Source: Azorinus chamasolen
Taxonomy: Eukaryota > Mollusca > Bivalvia > Cardiida > Solecurtidae
Direction of reading: 5' to 3'
DNA: 64,000 nt
Assembly (NCBI GenBank): GCA_963576725.1
Contig: OY755252.1
Coordinates: forward strand, 28,143,895 to 28,207,894
This document shows, one piece after another, positions 9,580 to 18,466 of this stretch (the first letter of the stretch is position 1; each line of letters starts with the position of its first letter). The notes under the pieces were generated by a model. The model was not told the origin of the DNA. It saw only the letters and a list, made by a program, of their open reading frames with translations, and did no database searches. The position numbers were made by a program, and so were the translations under genes.

Positions 9580-9795
9580 TTAACCCTTTCATCCATAAAT
9601 ACGCCTTTATAACCACTTCTTGAAACCATTGTGATAAATAGAGCATTTGCTCCTATAGGAGCAAATGCTCTATTCATCACAATAGTTTCAAACTACAAAA
9701 TTTTAAAATTTTACTTTTCTCTAGTAAATGCTCCTTTTGGGTAATTTCATTCAAAGAGGTTGGGTCTAAAAATAGCCTATGGAGGAAAGAGTTAA
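9580..9795 (+). mobile_element. TTAA-3 MITE, complete
   Basis: TTAACCCTTTCATCCATAAA to ATGGAGGAAAGAGTTAA, 216 bp. Perfect TTTGCTCCTATAGGAGCAAA apex. The short arm has moved towards TTAA-1-like text (CCATAAATACGCC). Confidence 0.92.
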
Positions 9796-9915
9796 CCCTT
9801 GCCATGTTTTTGCCAACTCCTTCAGTGCCATGGAAACGGGTCTGTGATATCATATATGCACAAAAAGGTTTGTTCGGCTTCTCATCAGGATACAAACTCT
9901 AGGACACATTAGGTT
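9792..9915. mobile_element. TTAA-class fragment
   Basis: Shares its TTAA with the previous element, then CCCTTGCCATGTTTTTGCCA and a half hairpin CTTCTCATCAGGATACAAAC followed by TAGGACACATTAGG. Looks like a decayed TTAA-8 or TTAA-6 copy. Confidence 0.45.
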
Positions 9916-9987
9916 TCTTTCCATAAAGTAGTTGAAGAAACACATATCCTAAAACTAGAAGAAAAGGCAATGCTGGCTCTGCAATAT

Positions 9988-10030
9988 TTAACCCTTTACT
10001 CCATAAATAAACACTTCGACGCCTTTCAAA
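9988..10030 (+). mobile_element. TTAA-1/TTAA-3 left end
   Basis: TTAACCCTTTACTCCATAAA then AACACTTCGACGCCTTTC; cut where the HP-J sequence starts. Confidence 0.5.
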
Positions 10031-10210
10031 ACAGAAGACGAGACTATTCTAAAGAGTAGTCATAACATAAAGATTGGTGGAGAAATGACAAAACATTAGG
10101 ATTGGTGGAGAAATGACACAACATAAGGATTGGTGGAGAAATGACACAACATAAGGATTGGTGGAGAAATGACACAACATAAGGATTGGTGGAGAAATGA
10201 CGTTTTTTGC
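10030..10210. repeat. HP-J hairpin with 28-bp arm amplified
   Basis: Short hairpin (GAGACTATTCTAAAGAGTAG), then five tandem 28-bp units with period marks at 10072, 10100, 10128, 10156 and 10184, each containing AACATAAGGATTGGTGG and AGAAATGAC. The unit is the outer arm of HP-J. The 61-aa frame across it is repeat translation. Confidence 0.9.
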
Positions 10211-10600
10211 TCTGCTTACTTCCGATACATTCAATTATTTTTGAGACACTATTGACAGAGTATCCAACATCTTGCCAGTACAGGGTCTGTATTCTATCTT
10301 CTAGAATATCTCGCTATACACGGTTTGCGCCTACAAAATTCATCTACTGATGTATGGAAACCTTCCAAACTGAACACTTGAATGTGAAATTTTATCATTA
10401 GTGGCACACTAATATAGAGCTGACATCGAATCGTAAATGGATATGGATGCTCCCACATATATTTGTGGTTCTCTGCCAGCAGCCCCTAGAAAATAATAGC
10501 CACTAGTGATACTATGCACATAACCATCTGTCACTTACCCTTTGTTTGTATGCTATGTATGTTATGACAGTCATACACACTTGGTTTCCGGCCTATTTAT
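10211..10600. other. unassigned spacer
   Basis: No family member, tandem repeat or convincing frame seen. Confidence 0.5.
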
Positions 10601-10607
10601 TTACAAT

Positions 10608-10710
10608 GTCCAACCTGGGTAGTTTCGGTACATGTAGGTGCGGTTTGTCCCCACTTTGTGGGTATAGAGGATCGCCGTAGGGTCGCCAATCTCAACTACC
10701 TATGTTGGAC
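10608..10710. repeat. GC-rich imperfect inverted repeat
   Basis: GTCCAACCTGGGTAGTT opposes AACTACCTATGTTGGAC (14 of 17 paired), with an inner CCCCACTTTGTGGG hairpin. GC content is well above the flanks. It could be the structured head of a retroposon whose tail is near 11.39 kb; that link is speculative. Confidence 0.5.
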
Positions 10711-10719
10711 GTTTCGACT

Positions 10720-11240
10720 TGATCAGATCATCTTATCTTTTGACTGACCCTTTAACAAGAACATTATTCACCAAACCCCAAAAATGCGTTTATTTCTGAA
10801 CTTTTAGTGTACATACTGCATTGTATATTTTAAATGATATTAAATGTTTAAAAGATGTACATGACTTCTGCTAATTTGATATTTTTACAAATATAAATTT
10901 CAAAACAAATTGTTTTAATAGAATTTTATTATATTAGCATTTTATTAACAAACATGTATCTGACTCAATATTGTCAGAAAATTTAAACTGTTTCCTCTAA
11001 TACATTTTATTCATAACAGGATCAAATCTATTTTAACAGAATGTGCGGTTAGCAGTTGCCATATGTATTTTAACACTTACTTGTATGATATCATTTTATT
11101 AAAAAGATTATGTGATATCATCTTATTAATGTGAAACGATATTTTTAAAACTTATAACGATATAATAATTTACTTAATTCGTCAGATTTTATTTGTCAGT
11201 GACATAGATGCATTTTTAGGATATTAATGCATTTGTGTCA
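10720..11240. other. AT-rich unassigned DNA
   Basis: Very AT-rich, with an internal near-duplication (TGATATCATTTTATTAAAAA / TGATATCATCTTATTAATGT, 11087-11130). No terminal repeats seen. Confidence 0.5.
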
Positions 11241-11249
11241 TTGTTAAGT

Positions 11250-11398
11250 GGGTCTGACACTTTTCTCTTGCAGGACTTTTGTTTTCATCATGTTATATGC
11301 TTTATTATTGCTTTGTTTTTGTCGGAAAATAGCTTTCAGCTAATGTTACCTTGTTTATTGTAACCGACTTAAAATAAAGTTTCTTGTATCTTGTATCT
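11250..11398 (+). mobile_element. retroposon-like 3' end
   Basis: GACTTAAAATAAAGTTTCTT followed by the short tandem tail CTTGTATCTTGTATC. An AATAAA signal closely followed by a 7-bp tandem tail is typical of non-LTR retroposon 3' ends (SINE or LINE). No reverse-transcriptase frame is present upstream. A true gene 3' end is the alternative. Confidence 0.45.
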
Positions 11399-11543
11399 AG
11401 TTCACTAGTTACATGTGCGTGCAAAGAGTTTATTTTCTGTGGAAACACTAGGAATACACATATTGCGCATTCGTTAAATCTACAAAATGCTGGGTATTAT
11501 AACGGTTGTATAATTGGGATTAGTATACAGTATGGAAATAATA

Positions 11544-12010
11544 CAGTAAAGTGAAGCTAGATGTTGATTTATTAACACATGAGCCCGTAAATGCAGGTAC
11601 AGTGTAGTTGCTTAATGCAGGGCAGAAATACGGAAAACTCCTATAGGAGCTTCTTGTATTATTTGGACCCTGCATTAACCCTTCGCTTGCTGAATTTTAA
11701 AATACATTTCTCCTTCTTTACCCATGCCCTGTTGTATAATTACATATATCTTCACTGTGTACAAGTATATCGCTGTGCAATCACTGCTGTGGAGTGCACT
11801 GGTTGCACAAGCAATTTGTAAATAGTGCAGACTCTGATGAGACAGCTCCTGCAGGAGCTGTCTCATCTGGGTCTTCACTATTTACATGTACGTATATTGA
11901 CGTGAATAGCAAGCGAAGGGTTAACCCTTAAGCTATCAAATGTTACCTGTTTTGCTTCTGTAAAAATAATTAGACTTCTTTTGAGTGTTTGTATTAATGA
12001 GACTATACTG
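11544..12010 (+). mobile_element. TA-2 MITE interrupted by TTAA-2
   Basis: TA|CAGTAAAGTGAAGCTAGATG start, stem CTCCTATAGGAG, right arm CCCTGCATTAA, then TTAA-2. The arm resumes as TTAAGCTATCAAATG, ATTAGACTTCTTTTGAGTG and GACTATACTG|TA. Target was GCATTAAGC. Three extra bases (CCC) and a third TTAA lie at the right junction. Confidence 0.85.
11675..11924 (-). mobile_element. TTAA-2 MITE, complete, nested
   Basis: TTAACCCTTCGCTTGCTGAA to AATAGCAAGCGAAGGGTTAA, 250 bp. Hairpin 11818-11885, T opposite T. Confidence 0.94.
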
Positions 12011-12111
12011 TATAATTATTATGTCATCCCGTTTTATCATCGTTTTATGACTTCTAGGAAATGTGAAATGTGATACCCTGCAACATAATTCATTGTTATT
12101 CGTTCTATGGT

Positions 12112-12322
12112 TTAACCATAACCCTGCTGTATAAAAATTATGTCTGCTCAAATCTAGATCTAATGTTGTTTTGACTACTTCAATTCGATCAGGTTTTGAG
12201 AAATTATTGACCTAGTGTCTTCCAGCTTGGATCCTGATGAGACGGTGAAATACTCGGTGTCTGATCAGGATGAAAACGGTTTGCTGATACCAATCAGTTC
12301 ACGCTTATCGGGAAAAGGTTTA
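12112..12322 (-). mobile_element. TTAA-8 MITE
   Basis: TTAACCATAACCCTGCTGTA to TCGGGAAAAGGTTTAA, 211 bp. Arm TTATGTCTGCTCAAATCT matches 34.68 kb. Hairpin at about 12224-12291 (CAGCTTGGATCCTGATGAG). Confidence 0.7.
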
Positions 12323-12363
12323 ATGATACATGTATTTGTAAGGAATACTGCAATCATTTTGTA

Positions 12364-12976
12364 ATTAACTCTTTCCCTGTTCAGTAGTCATATAAGGAGA
12401 AATGATACCATGAATATTTATAAGCTGAATTGTTATACAGTGCTCCCTCCCTACAACGGCCCTCTCAATAACGATTCCCTCCTTACAACAACGCATGTCA
12501 CTGTTTCCGAAACAACAAGGCTCAGGAAACAACCTTTTCCCATCGTATTCTCTTTATGCCTCCATTAAACCCTATGTTGTGACCACACTTTAGAATCGTC
12601 ACTTTGTGACGATTCTAAAGAGTGGTCACAGCATAGGGTTTGATTGAGCCATAACGGTTTTAGTTCTCGAAATACACCTTAACTGGGGATCTTCAAACAA
12701 GCTAATTATGTTTGATTTTCCCTCCCTATAACAACTCCCTCTGAACAACACATACAATATTCACATCCCAAAGGTGTCGTTGTAGAGAGGGAGCACTGTA
12801 ACGTAAATTTTTTAAGGGAATTATTTGCTTTGACAAAAATCGTAGAATCAGCTCTATATCATGTCAAATGCAAACAGAGCAGACCCTAGTCAGACGGCTC
12901 CTATTAGAGCCGTCTACTCTGGGTCTACTCTGTTTGCAAATCCGTGAAATGGCGTTTATATGAAGGATCTAACTAA
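12364..12976 (-). mobile_element. TTAA-1 MITE interrupted by TA-8
   Basis: TTAACTCTTTCCCTGTTCAG, ATGAATATTTATAAGCTGA, TA-8, then the rest of the long arm, hairpin 12870-12937 (GCAAACAGAGCAGACCC stem, T opposite T) and GCGTTTATATGAAGGATCTAA. The insertion site is the TA of TTGTTATAATGGC in other copies. Confidence 0.85.
12438..12798. mobile_element. TA-8 element (361 bp) carrying HP-J core
   Basis: TA|CAGTGCTCCCTCCCTACAAC to TTGTAGAGAGGGAGCACTG|TA. Inner subterminal repeats (CCCTCCCTATAACAACTCCC). The middle (12569-12645) is the HP-J hairpin: AAACCCTATGTTGTGACCAC...TTAGAATCGTCAC and its complement. Pogo-like ends with a foreign hairpin payload. Confidence 0.88.
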
Positions 12977-13202
12977 CTGAAAGTGATATTTGTTTTCTCA
13001 GGAAATCGAAGAAAGTTTTACTCCAAAATCGTATGCTGACAGTAATTGTACTACATGTATAAGAAGTGTAGTAAACTTTAACTATATCCTTTAATTTAAA
13101 ATTATGATCCTGTCTTTTATTTCCTTGTTTGTGTATTTGACTTCCGAGTTTGTATATTCGGTTATAAGTTTTTTTTATAGAACCCCATGTCTAAACAAGA
13201 TA

Positions 13203-13399
13203 CAGTAAAACCTCTCTATAACGGCCACTAAATTGTGTTACCTAGTTGGTACAAGTATTTAGGGCAGGTAGTTGCTTAAAGCAATGTGAAAGTAAAACAG
13301 AACGCTCCTGTTTTACTTACACCTTGCTTTAAGCAGCCACCTGCCTTTATCACAAAATAATTGATGTAATTTAGTGGCCGTTGTAGAGAAGTTCTACTG
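13203..13399. mobile_element. TA-1 MITE with apex deletion
   Basis: TA|CAGTAAAACCTCTCTATAAC to TTGTAGAGAAGTTCTACTG|TA. The stem reads CAGAACGCTCC directly followed by TGTTTTACTTAC, so apex and upper right stem are gone. Confidence 0.9.
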
Positions 13400-13419
13400 T
13401 AAGACGTAAGCTTGAATGT

Positions 13420-13460
13420 ACAGTCAAACTTATCTTAAGCGTCTATCAACATACATGCTG
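13420..13460. mobile_element. TA-2 left-end fragment
   Basis: TA|CAGTCAAACTTATCTTAAGC GTCTATCAAC, then unrelated text. Confidence 0.55.
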
Positions 13461-13477
13461 GTTTAAATTTTGTCTGA

Positions 13478-13676
13478 ACTATTTCGGTGCCAAATGTTGT
13501 CGTCTGCAAATATTGTCGTCTGCTACACTATCCATTTATTATTTTCTTCATTTTTGTTTGAAGAAAAAAGTCACAGTAACAAGCAGTCTGAATCCTGGTG
13601 AGACGCCGAGTTACTCAGCGTCTCACCTGGAACCAAACAGTCTGCATAGGTGCGAGCTTGGCAGCGAAAGAGTTAA
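13478..13676 (-). mobile_element. TTAA-6 MITE
   Basis: CGGTGCCAAATGTTGTCGTC start (its TTAA is lost) to TTGGCAGCGAAAGAGTTAA. The hairpin around GCCGAGTTACTCAGC carries T opposite T. The GTCGTCTGC motif occurs twice, as in the copy at 22.18 kb. Confidence 0.82.
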
Positions 13677-13743
13677 CCCTTCGATTGCTATTCACGTCAA
13701 TATACCTACCTGAAAATAGTGAAGACCCAGATGAGACAGCTCC
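13673..13743 (+). mobile_element. TTAA-2 left half, ends at hairpin apex
   Basis: TTAACCCTTCGATTGCTATT through GATGAGACAGCTCC, then an abrupt switch to TA-3 text. Shares its TTAA with the TTAA-6 copy before it. See the chimera finding. Confidence 0.9.
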
Positions 13744-13832
13744 TTTTACTTTTGTCCTGCATTAAGCAACCACCTGCTTATAAAGACACCCATGTTTATT
13801 CCTTAAGTGGTCGCATTAGAGCGGTTCCACTG
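13744..13832 (-). mobile_element. TA-3 right half, starts near hairpin apex
   Basis: TTTTACTTTTGTCCTGCATT, AAGCAACCACCTGCTTATAA, GTGGTCGCATTAGAGCGGT, ends CCACTG|TA. No left half exists; it is fused to TTAA-2 at GCTCC. Confidence 0.88.
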
Positions 13833-14236
13833 TATCTTCTCCAGCGTTTTTTGATCGGTTTTCTTGCCATAAGCTTTTGTCTCAGCATATAAACAAATGT
13901 TGTATGTATTTTTAGGTATTTTATTTTTAAATATGCGTTGCAGTCTATCACTTAAATCTATCGTCAGTTGGATATCACTAATATTTATTGATACTAAAAT
14001 AATACAAATATTTTAGAAAACTTATCTTTTATTGAAAAACGACAGGTCATCGAAGTTCATGACAGGTATGTCGATAATTAGAAGTGAATTAGGAGATGAT
14101 TGGCGCGCTAAACCTCATTTTGGGACATTGAATAGACAAGTATTGACATTATTTCCAGACTGCCTGAATAATTCATGGCTTATGTATCGCGCCACTGATT
14201 TCAGACGGTATTATGGTTCATGCATAATGGATTAAC

Positions 14237-14545
14237 AAAACTGTTTGACGTATGGCTATTGAACACATTCGTCCATGTTTTACCCTTTCTCTGTTCTGTC
14301 TTAATACCGAATTACAATACCTACTGAATATTGATGGACAAAATAGTTAGAATGAAATATGAAACGATGTAGCCATTTTAAAAAGTAAAGAAACAGATCT
14401 TTCAAATCCCATTATAAACAGAGCAGATCCTGATTAGACGACTTCTCAGTTTGCACATGTGTGAAAACACGTTTGTTTGAAGGAAAGGGTTAAAAAATAC
14501 TGTTTGACGTATGGCTGTTGAATACATTCGTCTATGTGTTACCCT
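14237..14545. repeat. direct duplication of TTAA-1 flank
   Basis: CTGTTTGACGTATGGCTATT at about 14242 recurs as CTGTTTGACGTATGGCTGTT at about 14501, each followed by ACATTCGTC and TTACCCTTTCTCTGT. The repeat distance of about 260 bp equals one TTAA-1 element plus flank, so this is a tandem duplication. Confidence 0.8.
14278..14493 (-). mobile_element. TTAA-1 MITE, hairpin tip deleted
   Basis: TTACCCTTTCTCTGTTCTGT to GAAGGAAAGGGTTAA. Left stem ACAGAGCAGATCCTGATTAG then GACTTCTCAGTTTGCACAT: apex and right stem are missing. Confidence 0.8.
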
Positions 14546-14952
14546 TTCTCTGTACAATACGTTCGCCAGAAATAATGACAAAGTGAATATTTATTAGCTA
14601 AGTGTTTGTATAGTAGTGCATGCACACAGGATTGGTTTTTTTTTGTATTTTTAGAACGTGTAAAATCAGGTCTACATGTATTACACTTTCCAAAGCAAAT
14701 AGGGCAGGGTCCATGCTTATAAAGCTTTTAGTTGAGTCTGAGTTTCGTTCTCAGGCTTTTGATTGGTCAGATTTGAGTTCTGAAGCTTTTGATTGGTCAG
14801 ATTTGAGCCAAAGGCCAAAGGCTCAAATCTGACCAATCAAAAGCTTGAGAACGATCTCAGACTCAACTAAAAGCTTTATAAGCATGGACCCAGATCTTGA
14901 TCAGACGGCTCTTGCAAATGCATGAAAAGGCGTTTATATGAAGGAAAGGGTT
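14538..14952 (-). mobile_element. TTAA-1 MITE interrupted by HP-L
   Basis: TTACCCTTTCTCTGTACAAT, long arm, HP-L hairpin, then CCAGATCTTGATCAGACGG CTC joined to TTGCAAATGCATG (apex and right stem lost) and ATATGAAGGAAAGGGTTTA. Confidence 0.75.
14709..14891. repeat. HP-L long hairpin
   Basis: GGTCCATGCTTATAAAGCTT...GAGTCTGAGTTTCGTTCTCA opposes TGAGAACGATCTCAGACTCA...AAAGCTTTATAAGCATGGAC. A 22-bp phrase (CTTTTGATTGGTCAGATTTG) is duplicated on the left at 14756 and 14786. A decayed relative lies at 15806-15960. Confidence 0.88.
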
Positions 14953-15055
14953 TAGCCAGTATCCATAAATACGCATTCGAGTTCGTTGGCAAACGGGGTA
15001 CATCCAGATCAGAGGGGTTCTATAGGAACCGTCTGATCAGGGTCTGCTGTGGTTA
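14951..15055 (+). mobile_element. TTAA-1 MITE, partial
   Basis: TATCCATAAATACGCATTCG, hairpin GGCAAACGGGGTACATCCAG / CTGATCAGGGTCTGCTGTGG around GGGTTCTATAGGAACC. The long arm is missing. Confidence 0.65.
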
Positions 15056-15061
15056 TTTAAG

Positions 15062-15165
15062 AAGAATTCAATTCAGTATTAGTATAGATATCGGTCTTGG
15101 AGACAGATGGCCGTTAACTGCAGGATGGACGTCATCCAGAAAGCTCCTCATGCTTGAATATACAT
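15062..15165. mobile_element. TA-4 left-half fragment
   Basis: GAATTCAATTCAGTATTAG, GATATCGGTCTTGGAGACAG, GTCATCCAGAAAGCTCC; stops at the hairpin apex (GCTCC followed by TCATGC). Confidence 0.65.
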
Positions 15166-15224
15166 AGGTGAAGGTGTTAGGTTCATGTTGTGTAGCCATG
15201 GAGCAGTCCTTGCCTTAGATCTGT

Positions 15225-15448
15225 TTAACCCTTTCCCCCCAAGGGCTATTTTAGACCCAATATCATTGATTAAATCTACCAAAAAGGAACGTTTACTACA
15301 AAAAGGGATTTTTTTAGAAATGTTTATGTTTGAATCCATTGTGATAAATAGAGCATTTGCTCCTATAGAGCTCTATTTTTCACAATGGTTTAAAAAACGT
15401 GACTTTTACAGAGGCGTCAAAATGCGTCAATATGAGAGAATGGGTTAA
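15225..15448 (-). mobile_element. TTAA-3 MITE
   Basis: TTAACCCTTTCCCCCCAAGG to ATATGAGAGAATGGGTTAA, 224 bp. Near-apex deletion: GCTCCTATAGAGCTCTATTT instead of the full right stem. Confidence 0.9.
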
Positions 15449-15473
15449 AGACGGGCGTAGTTTATGCAGTATA

Positions 15474-15660
15474 CAGTCAAACCTCTCTGAATCAGACGTT
15501 CAATTTAGTCTTGGGGACAGCTGGCAACTTAATACACTGTGAACGTCATGCAGAAAGTTCCTCTATGAGTTTTCTACATGAAGGTCACCCTGAATTAAGC
15601 AGCCATCTGCCTACAGATATCTAAATTTAATTTGTCTCTACTAGAATTCTCATTTTACTG
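15474..15660. mobile_element. TA-4 MITE
   Basis: TA|CAGTCAAACCTCTCTGAATC to TAGAATTCTCATTTTACTG. Module arms CAGCTGGCAACTTAATACAC and TTAAGCAGCCATCTGCC. Confidence 0.82.
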
Positions 15661-15805
15661 TGTTCGGCATCTTAGTATTTGTTCAGTTTGCCTTCATAAT
15701 GAATTACAAGTTGTCATTAAAACGACATAATTATCTATAATGTAAATTCGTTAAAATTAAAATTTAAATCCATGCATATTTCATGGCGGAGGGTACTGCA
15801 GAAAA

Positions 15806-15960
15806 AATATGTCCTGGGTCAAAGGCTATAAAATGTCCGAGTCTGAGTCTGAGATCATTCTCAAGTATCTTTTTGGTCAGATTCTGAGCAAGCTCAACCA
15901 AATGCTTTAGAATGATCTCAACTCAAGCAAAAGGGTTTATAACTTCGGGGCCAGGTTACA
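15806..15960. repeat. HP-L hairpin, decayed
   Basis: GTCCGAGTCTGAGTCTGAGA, TTTTTGGTCAGATTCTGAGC and AGAATGATCTCAACTCAAGC match the arms of the HP-L copy at 14.7 kb with many substitutions. Confidence 0.6.
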
Positions 15961-15968
15961 GCCCTTGA

Positions 15969-16050
15969 CACTGATTGGTAATGCGAAATGTAGAACCTGG
16001 TCAGAGGGTTACTTCTGAGGCCGTCTGACCCTGGTCTACACTGATTTTCC
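15969..16050. repeat. divergent TTAA-class hairpin core
   Basis: GTAGAACCTGGTCAGAGGGT and GGCCGTCTGACCCTGGTCTA pair across TACTTCTGAGG. No termini recognised. Confidence 0.5.
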
Positions 16051-16204
16051 AATGGCCCATAAATAGGATCACATTAATGATTAAACACGTACTAGGTGAA
16101 CACTTGATGACCATAACCACGCGTATATTATACATAAAGTAGCATCAGTTTTTATGTAAGCTGATTTCTTCATGGCGTTAGCATGTTCGTGCAAATCACG
16201 ACCT

Positions 16205-16280
16205 GTCGCGCTTTTGCAAACATATTGAATCCAGATGGGACGCGGAGTAATTCGGTGTCTCATCAGGATCAATGTTGTTG
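16205..16280 (+). mobile_element. TTAA-5/8 hairpin fragment
   Basis: TTGCAAACATATTGAATCCA / CATCAGGATCAATGTTGTTG around CGGAGTAATTCGG; cut by the TTAA-4 copy that follows. Confidence 0.55.
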
Positions 16281-16515
16281 GGCGCCAAATTTCTAATTGT
16301 CGTCTGCATCCCAATTGTCTTAAATCATTCGGTAAAATTAGGGAATGGGGTAAATAAATGCAAGTTTCAAAGGAATAAAGAACAGATATAGATAAAGAAT
16401 TTGAGACAAAAAGGGAAGTCCCTGATCAGACGCCGTCTTGAAAAGGCGGCGTCTGATCTGGGACTGCACTATTTGTCGTGGTGCATTTATGCGACATCGG
16501 CGGTGAAAGGGTTAA
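16279..16515 (-). mobile_element. TTAA-4 MITE, left tip lost
   Basis: GGCGCCAAATTTCTAATTGT to CGGCGGTGAAAGGGTTAA. Hairpin about 16406-16477, apex GCCGTCTTGAAAAGGCGGC, T opposite T. Confidence 0.88.
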
Positions 16516-16654
16516 TAGTTTCTAGAAACTTGATGTAAGTAAATGTTATACCATAATAGGGTTTTAGCATGTAATGTAAAATGTGAACTCTACGAGATAC
16601 CACCTAGTTCGGGGTTAACAGTTACTCTCTAATTGATATGCAGTAGAGTCTGTC

Positions 16655-16852
16655 TTAACCTTTAGCTGCTGAGCAAATTATTCTTACAAACTTTTTCACC
16701 TACTACATTTACAAAATTCAAGCTATAATCAATTTGTCTACCAAAATACAATCAGGGTGTCAAACAGTTTGGATTCTGATGAGACGTCTCATCTGGATCC
16801 AAACTGTTTGCATAGGTATTCACTCATCCGCCCATAGCAGGCTAAAGGTTAA
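16655..16852 (-). mobile_element. TTAA-5 MITE, nested, apex deleted
   Basis: TTAACCTTTAGCTGCTGAGC to ATAGCAGGCTAAAGGTTAA. The hairpin is reduced to GATGAGACG joined to TCTCATCTGG; the GCCGAGTTACTCGGC tip is missing. Confidence 0.92.
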
Positions 16853-17027
16853 GCAACCAGTCATTTTTTGAACATAGGAATTTTTTGCAAGTGATTGCTT
16901 AATGCAGGAAAGGTTTTTGCTTAATGCTTAATGCAAGACGAAAGTAATGCAGAAAGCTCCTATATGAACTTTCTGCTTTACTGTTGATACGCACTATTAA
17001 GCTATCACCTGCCTTAGAAGTCCATAG

Positions 17028-17240
17028 TTAACCCATCCCCTAATATTGACGGCGTTTGCACTTTGTGAAACCATTGTTATAAATAGAGCATTTGCTCCTG
17101 TAGGAGCAAATGCTCTATTTATCACAATTGTTTCAAACTACAAAATTCTAAACGTTTCCTTTTCTCTAGTTAATGCTCCTTTTCGGTAGATTTATTCAAA
17201 AATATTGTATCTACAAATAGCCTATGCGGTAATGGGTTAA
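17028..17240 (+). mobile_element. TTAA-3 MITE, nested, complete
   Basis: TTAACCCATCCCCTAATATT to TATGCGGTAATGGGTTAA, 213 bp. Apex TTTGCTCCTGTAGGAGCAAA. Confidence 0.93.
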
Positions 17241-17273
17241 TGGCCGCTTGAGTCGAGTTCTACTGTAAACTGG

Positions 17274-17518
17274 TTAAATTAACTATTTACTTCATGAATA
17301 TTCAGACGTTTAGGAAATAGTGAAGCCATGGATAGTTTTTAGTTGAATGTTTATCGCGATATTATAAACAAGAGCCTTCTTTACATGGCGGAAATTGAAC
17401 AATCACAGCTATATTATTTCCATAAGCAAACAGAACAGACCTTGATCAGACGGTTCCTACACGAACCGTTTGACTTGTATCAACTCTATTTGCAAAGACG
17501 TCAAGGGGCGTGTCTTTA
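17274..17518 (-). mobile_element. TTAA-1 MITE
   Basis: Start poorly kept (TTAAATTAACTATTTACTTC), then ATGAATATTCAGACG, hairpin 17426-17493 (GCAAACAGAACAGACC stem, apex GGTTCCTACACGAACC), right arm to GTGTCTTTAA. Confidence 0.75.
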
Positions 17519-17763
17519 ACGCTTTCGGCATCCAAATTTCTATTTGTTGTCTACAATCCAAGTTTGTTAAATCATTCAATAAAATAAGGTAATGAGATAA
17601 ATAAATGCAAATTTCAAAGTAATAAAGCACACTTATAGAAATAGAGATTGAGACAAAATAGTGAAGTCCCTGATTAGACGCCGCCTTGAAAAGGCGGCGT
17701 CTGATCTGGGACTGCACTATTTGTTGTGGTGCATTTATGCAACTGCGGCGGTGAAAGGGTTAC
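17515..17763 (-). mobile_element. TTAA-4 MITE
   Basis: TTAACGCTTTCGGCATCCAA to GCGGCGGTGAAAGGGTTAC, about 249 bp, sharing its first TTAA with the TTAA-1 copy. Hairpin 17654-17724, T opposite T. Confidence 0.9.
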
Positions 17764-18090
17764 GGCAGAAGGTTAAACACATTCTCTGTGTGCTTACTTA
17801 TAAGCTGTCATTCAGTTGCTTCGAATGCGCATGCCTTGAGTTTTAAATATAATAGGGTTTAACAGCATTTTGTATGCCCTTATTTCTTAATTATCTGTCT
17901 AGTTAAATTTGTCTATCACTGTCGCCTCGACTTAAGTTGCTTTAGATACGCTCGTGGCAGTACAAAGAGATGCGGGTGTACAGGCGCCTAGTTGTCTGAC
18001 GCTGATAATGCTTGTATCTCGTGATATTGACGTCAGGCACTAACCCTTTACATTATAGAAACATTACATTATATCAATTACTACAAAACA
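17764..18090. other. unassigned spacer
   Basis: No recognised repeat. Contains TTAACCCTTTACATTATAG near 18043, possibly a lone TTAA-class end. Confidence 0.4.
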
Positions 18091-18095
18091 GTATA

Positions 18096-18299
18096 TAGTA
18101 AAACCTCTCTATAACGGCCACTAAATTACATCAAGTATTTTATGTTGAAGACAGGTGGCTGCTTTAAGCAAGGTGAAAGTAAAATAGAACGCTCCTATAG
18201 AAGCGTTCTGTTTTACTTTCACCTTGCTTTAAGCAGCCACCTGTCCTAAATACCAACTAATTAACATAATTCAGTGGCCGTTATAGAGAGGGCTTACTG
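18096..18299. mobile_element. TA-1 MITE, complete
   Basis: TA|TAGTAAAACCTCTCTATAAC (first base mutated) to TATAGAGAGGGCTTACTG|TA. Stem AACGCTCCTATAGAAGCGTT. Confidence 0.93.
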
Positions 18300-18466
18300 T
18301 ATAGCAACAAACCAATCAATCAGTACTTCATTTCAGTTATTTCTGTGTAGGAAAACAATTAAAACAAACATCGTGTATTTCAATCATAGCGATAAAAATG
18401 TTTTATTTACATCTTTGGTTGCGAGTTTGTTTCTGTATTACAGACTTACACAAATGAATCTATTTA

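Larger units (their letters stand above)
16641..17265 (+). mobile_element. TA-2 MITE with two TTAA-class insertions
   Basis: CAGTAGAGTCTGTC|TTAA-5|TTAAGCAACCAGTCATTTTT, module GTGATTGCTTAATGCAGG, GAAAGCTCCTATATGAACTT, CTTAGAAGTCCATAG|TTAA-3|TTAATGGCCGCTTGAGTC, ending GTTCTACTG|TA. Subtracting both inserts leaves about 217 bp, the family length. TGCTTAATGCTTAATGC is a small local duplication. Confidence 0.9.

Noticed and set aside
10063..10204. CRISPR-like 28-bp direct repeats
   Set aside because: Units abut without spacers and equal an HP-J arm.
11250..11398. 3' end of a protein-coding gene
   Set aside because: AATAAA is present but the tandem (TTGTATC) tail and lack of any upstream coding frame fit a retroposon better; kept only as a low-confidence mobile element.
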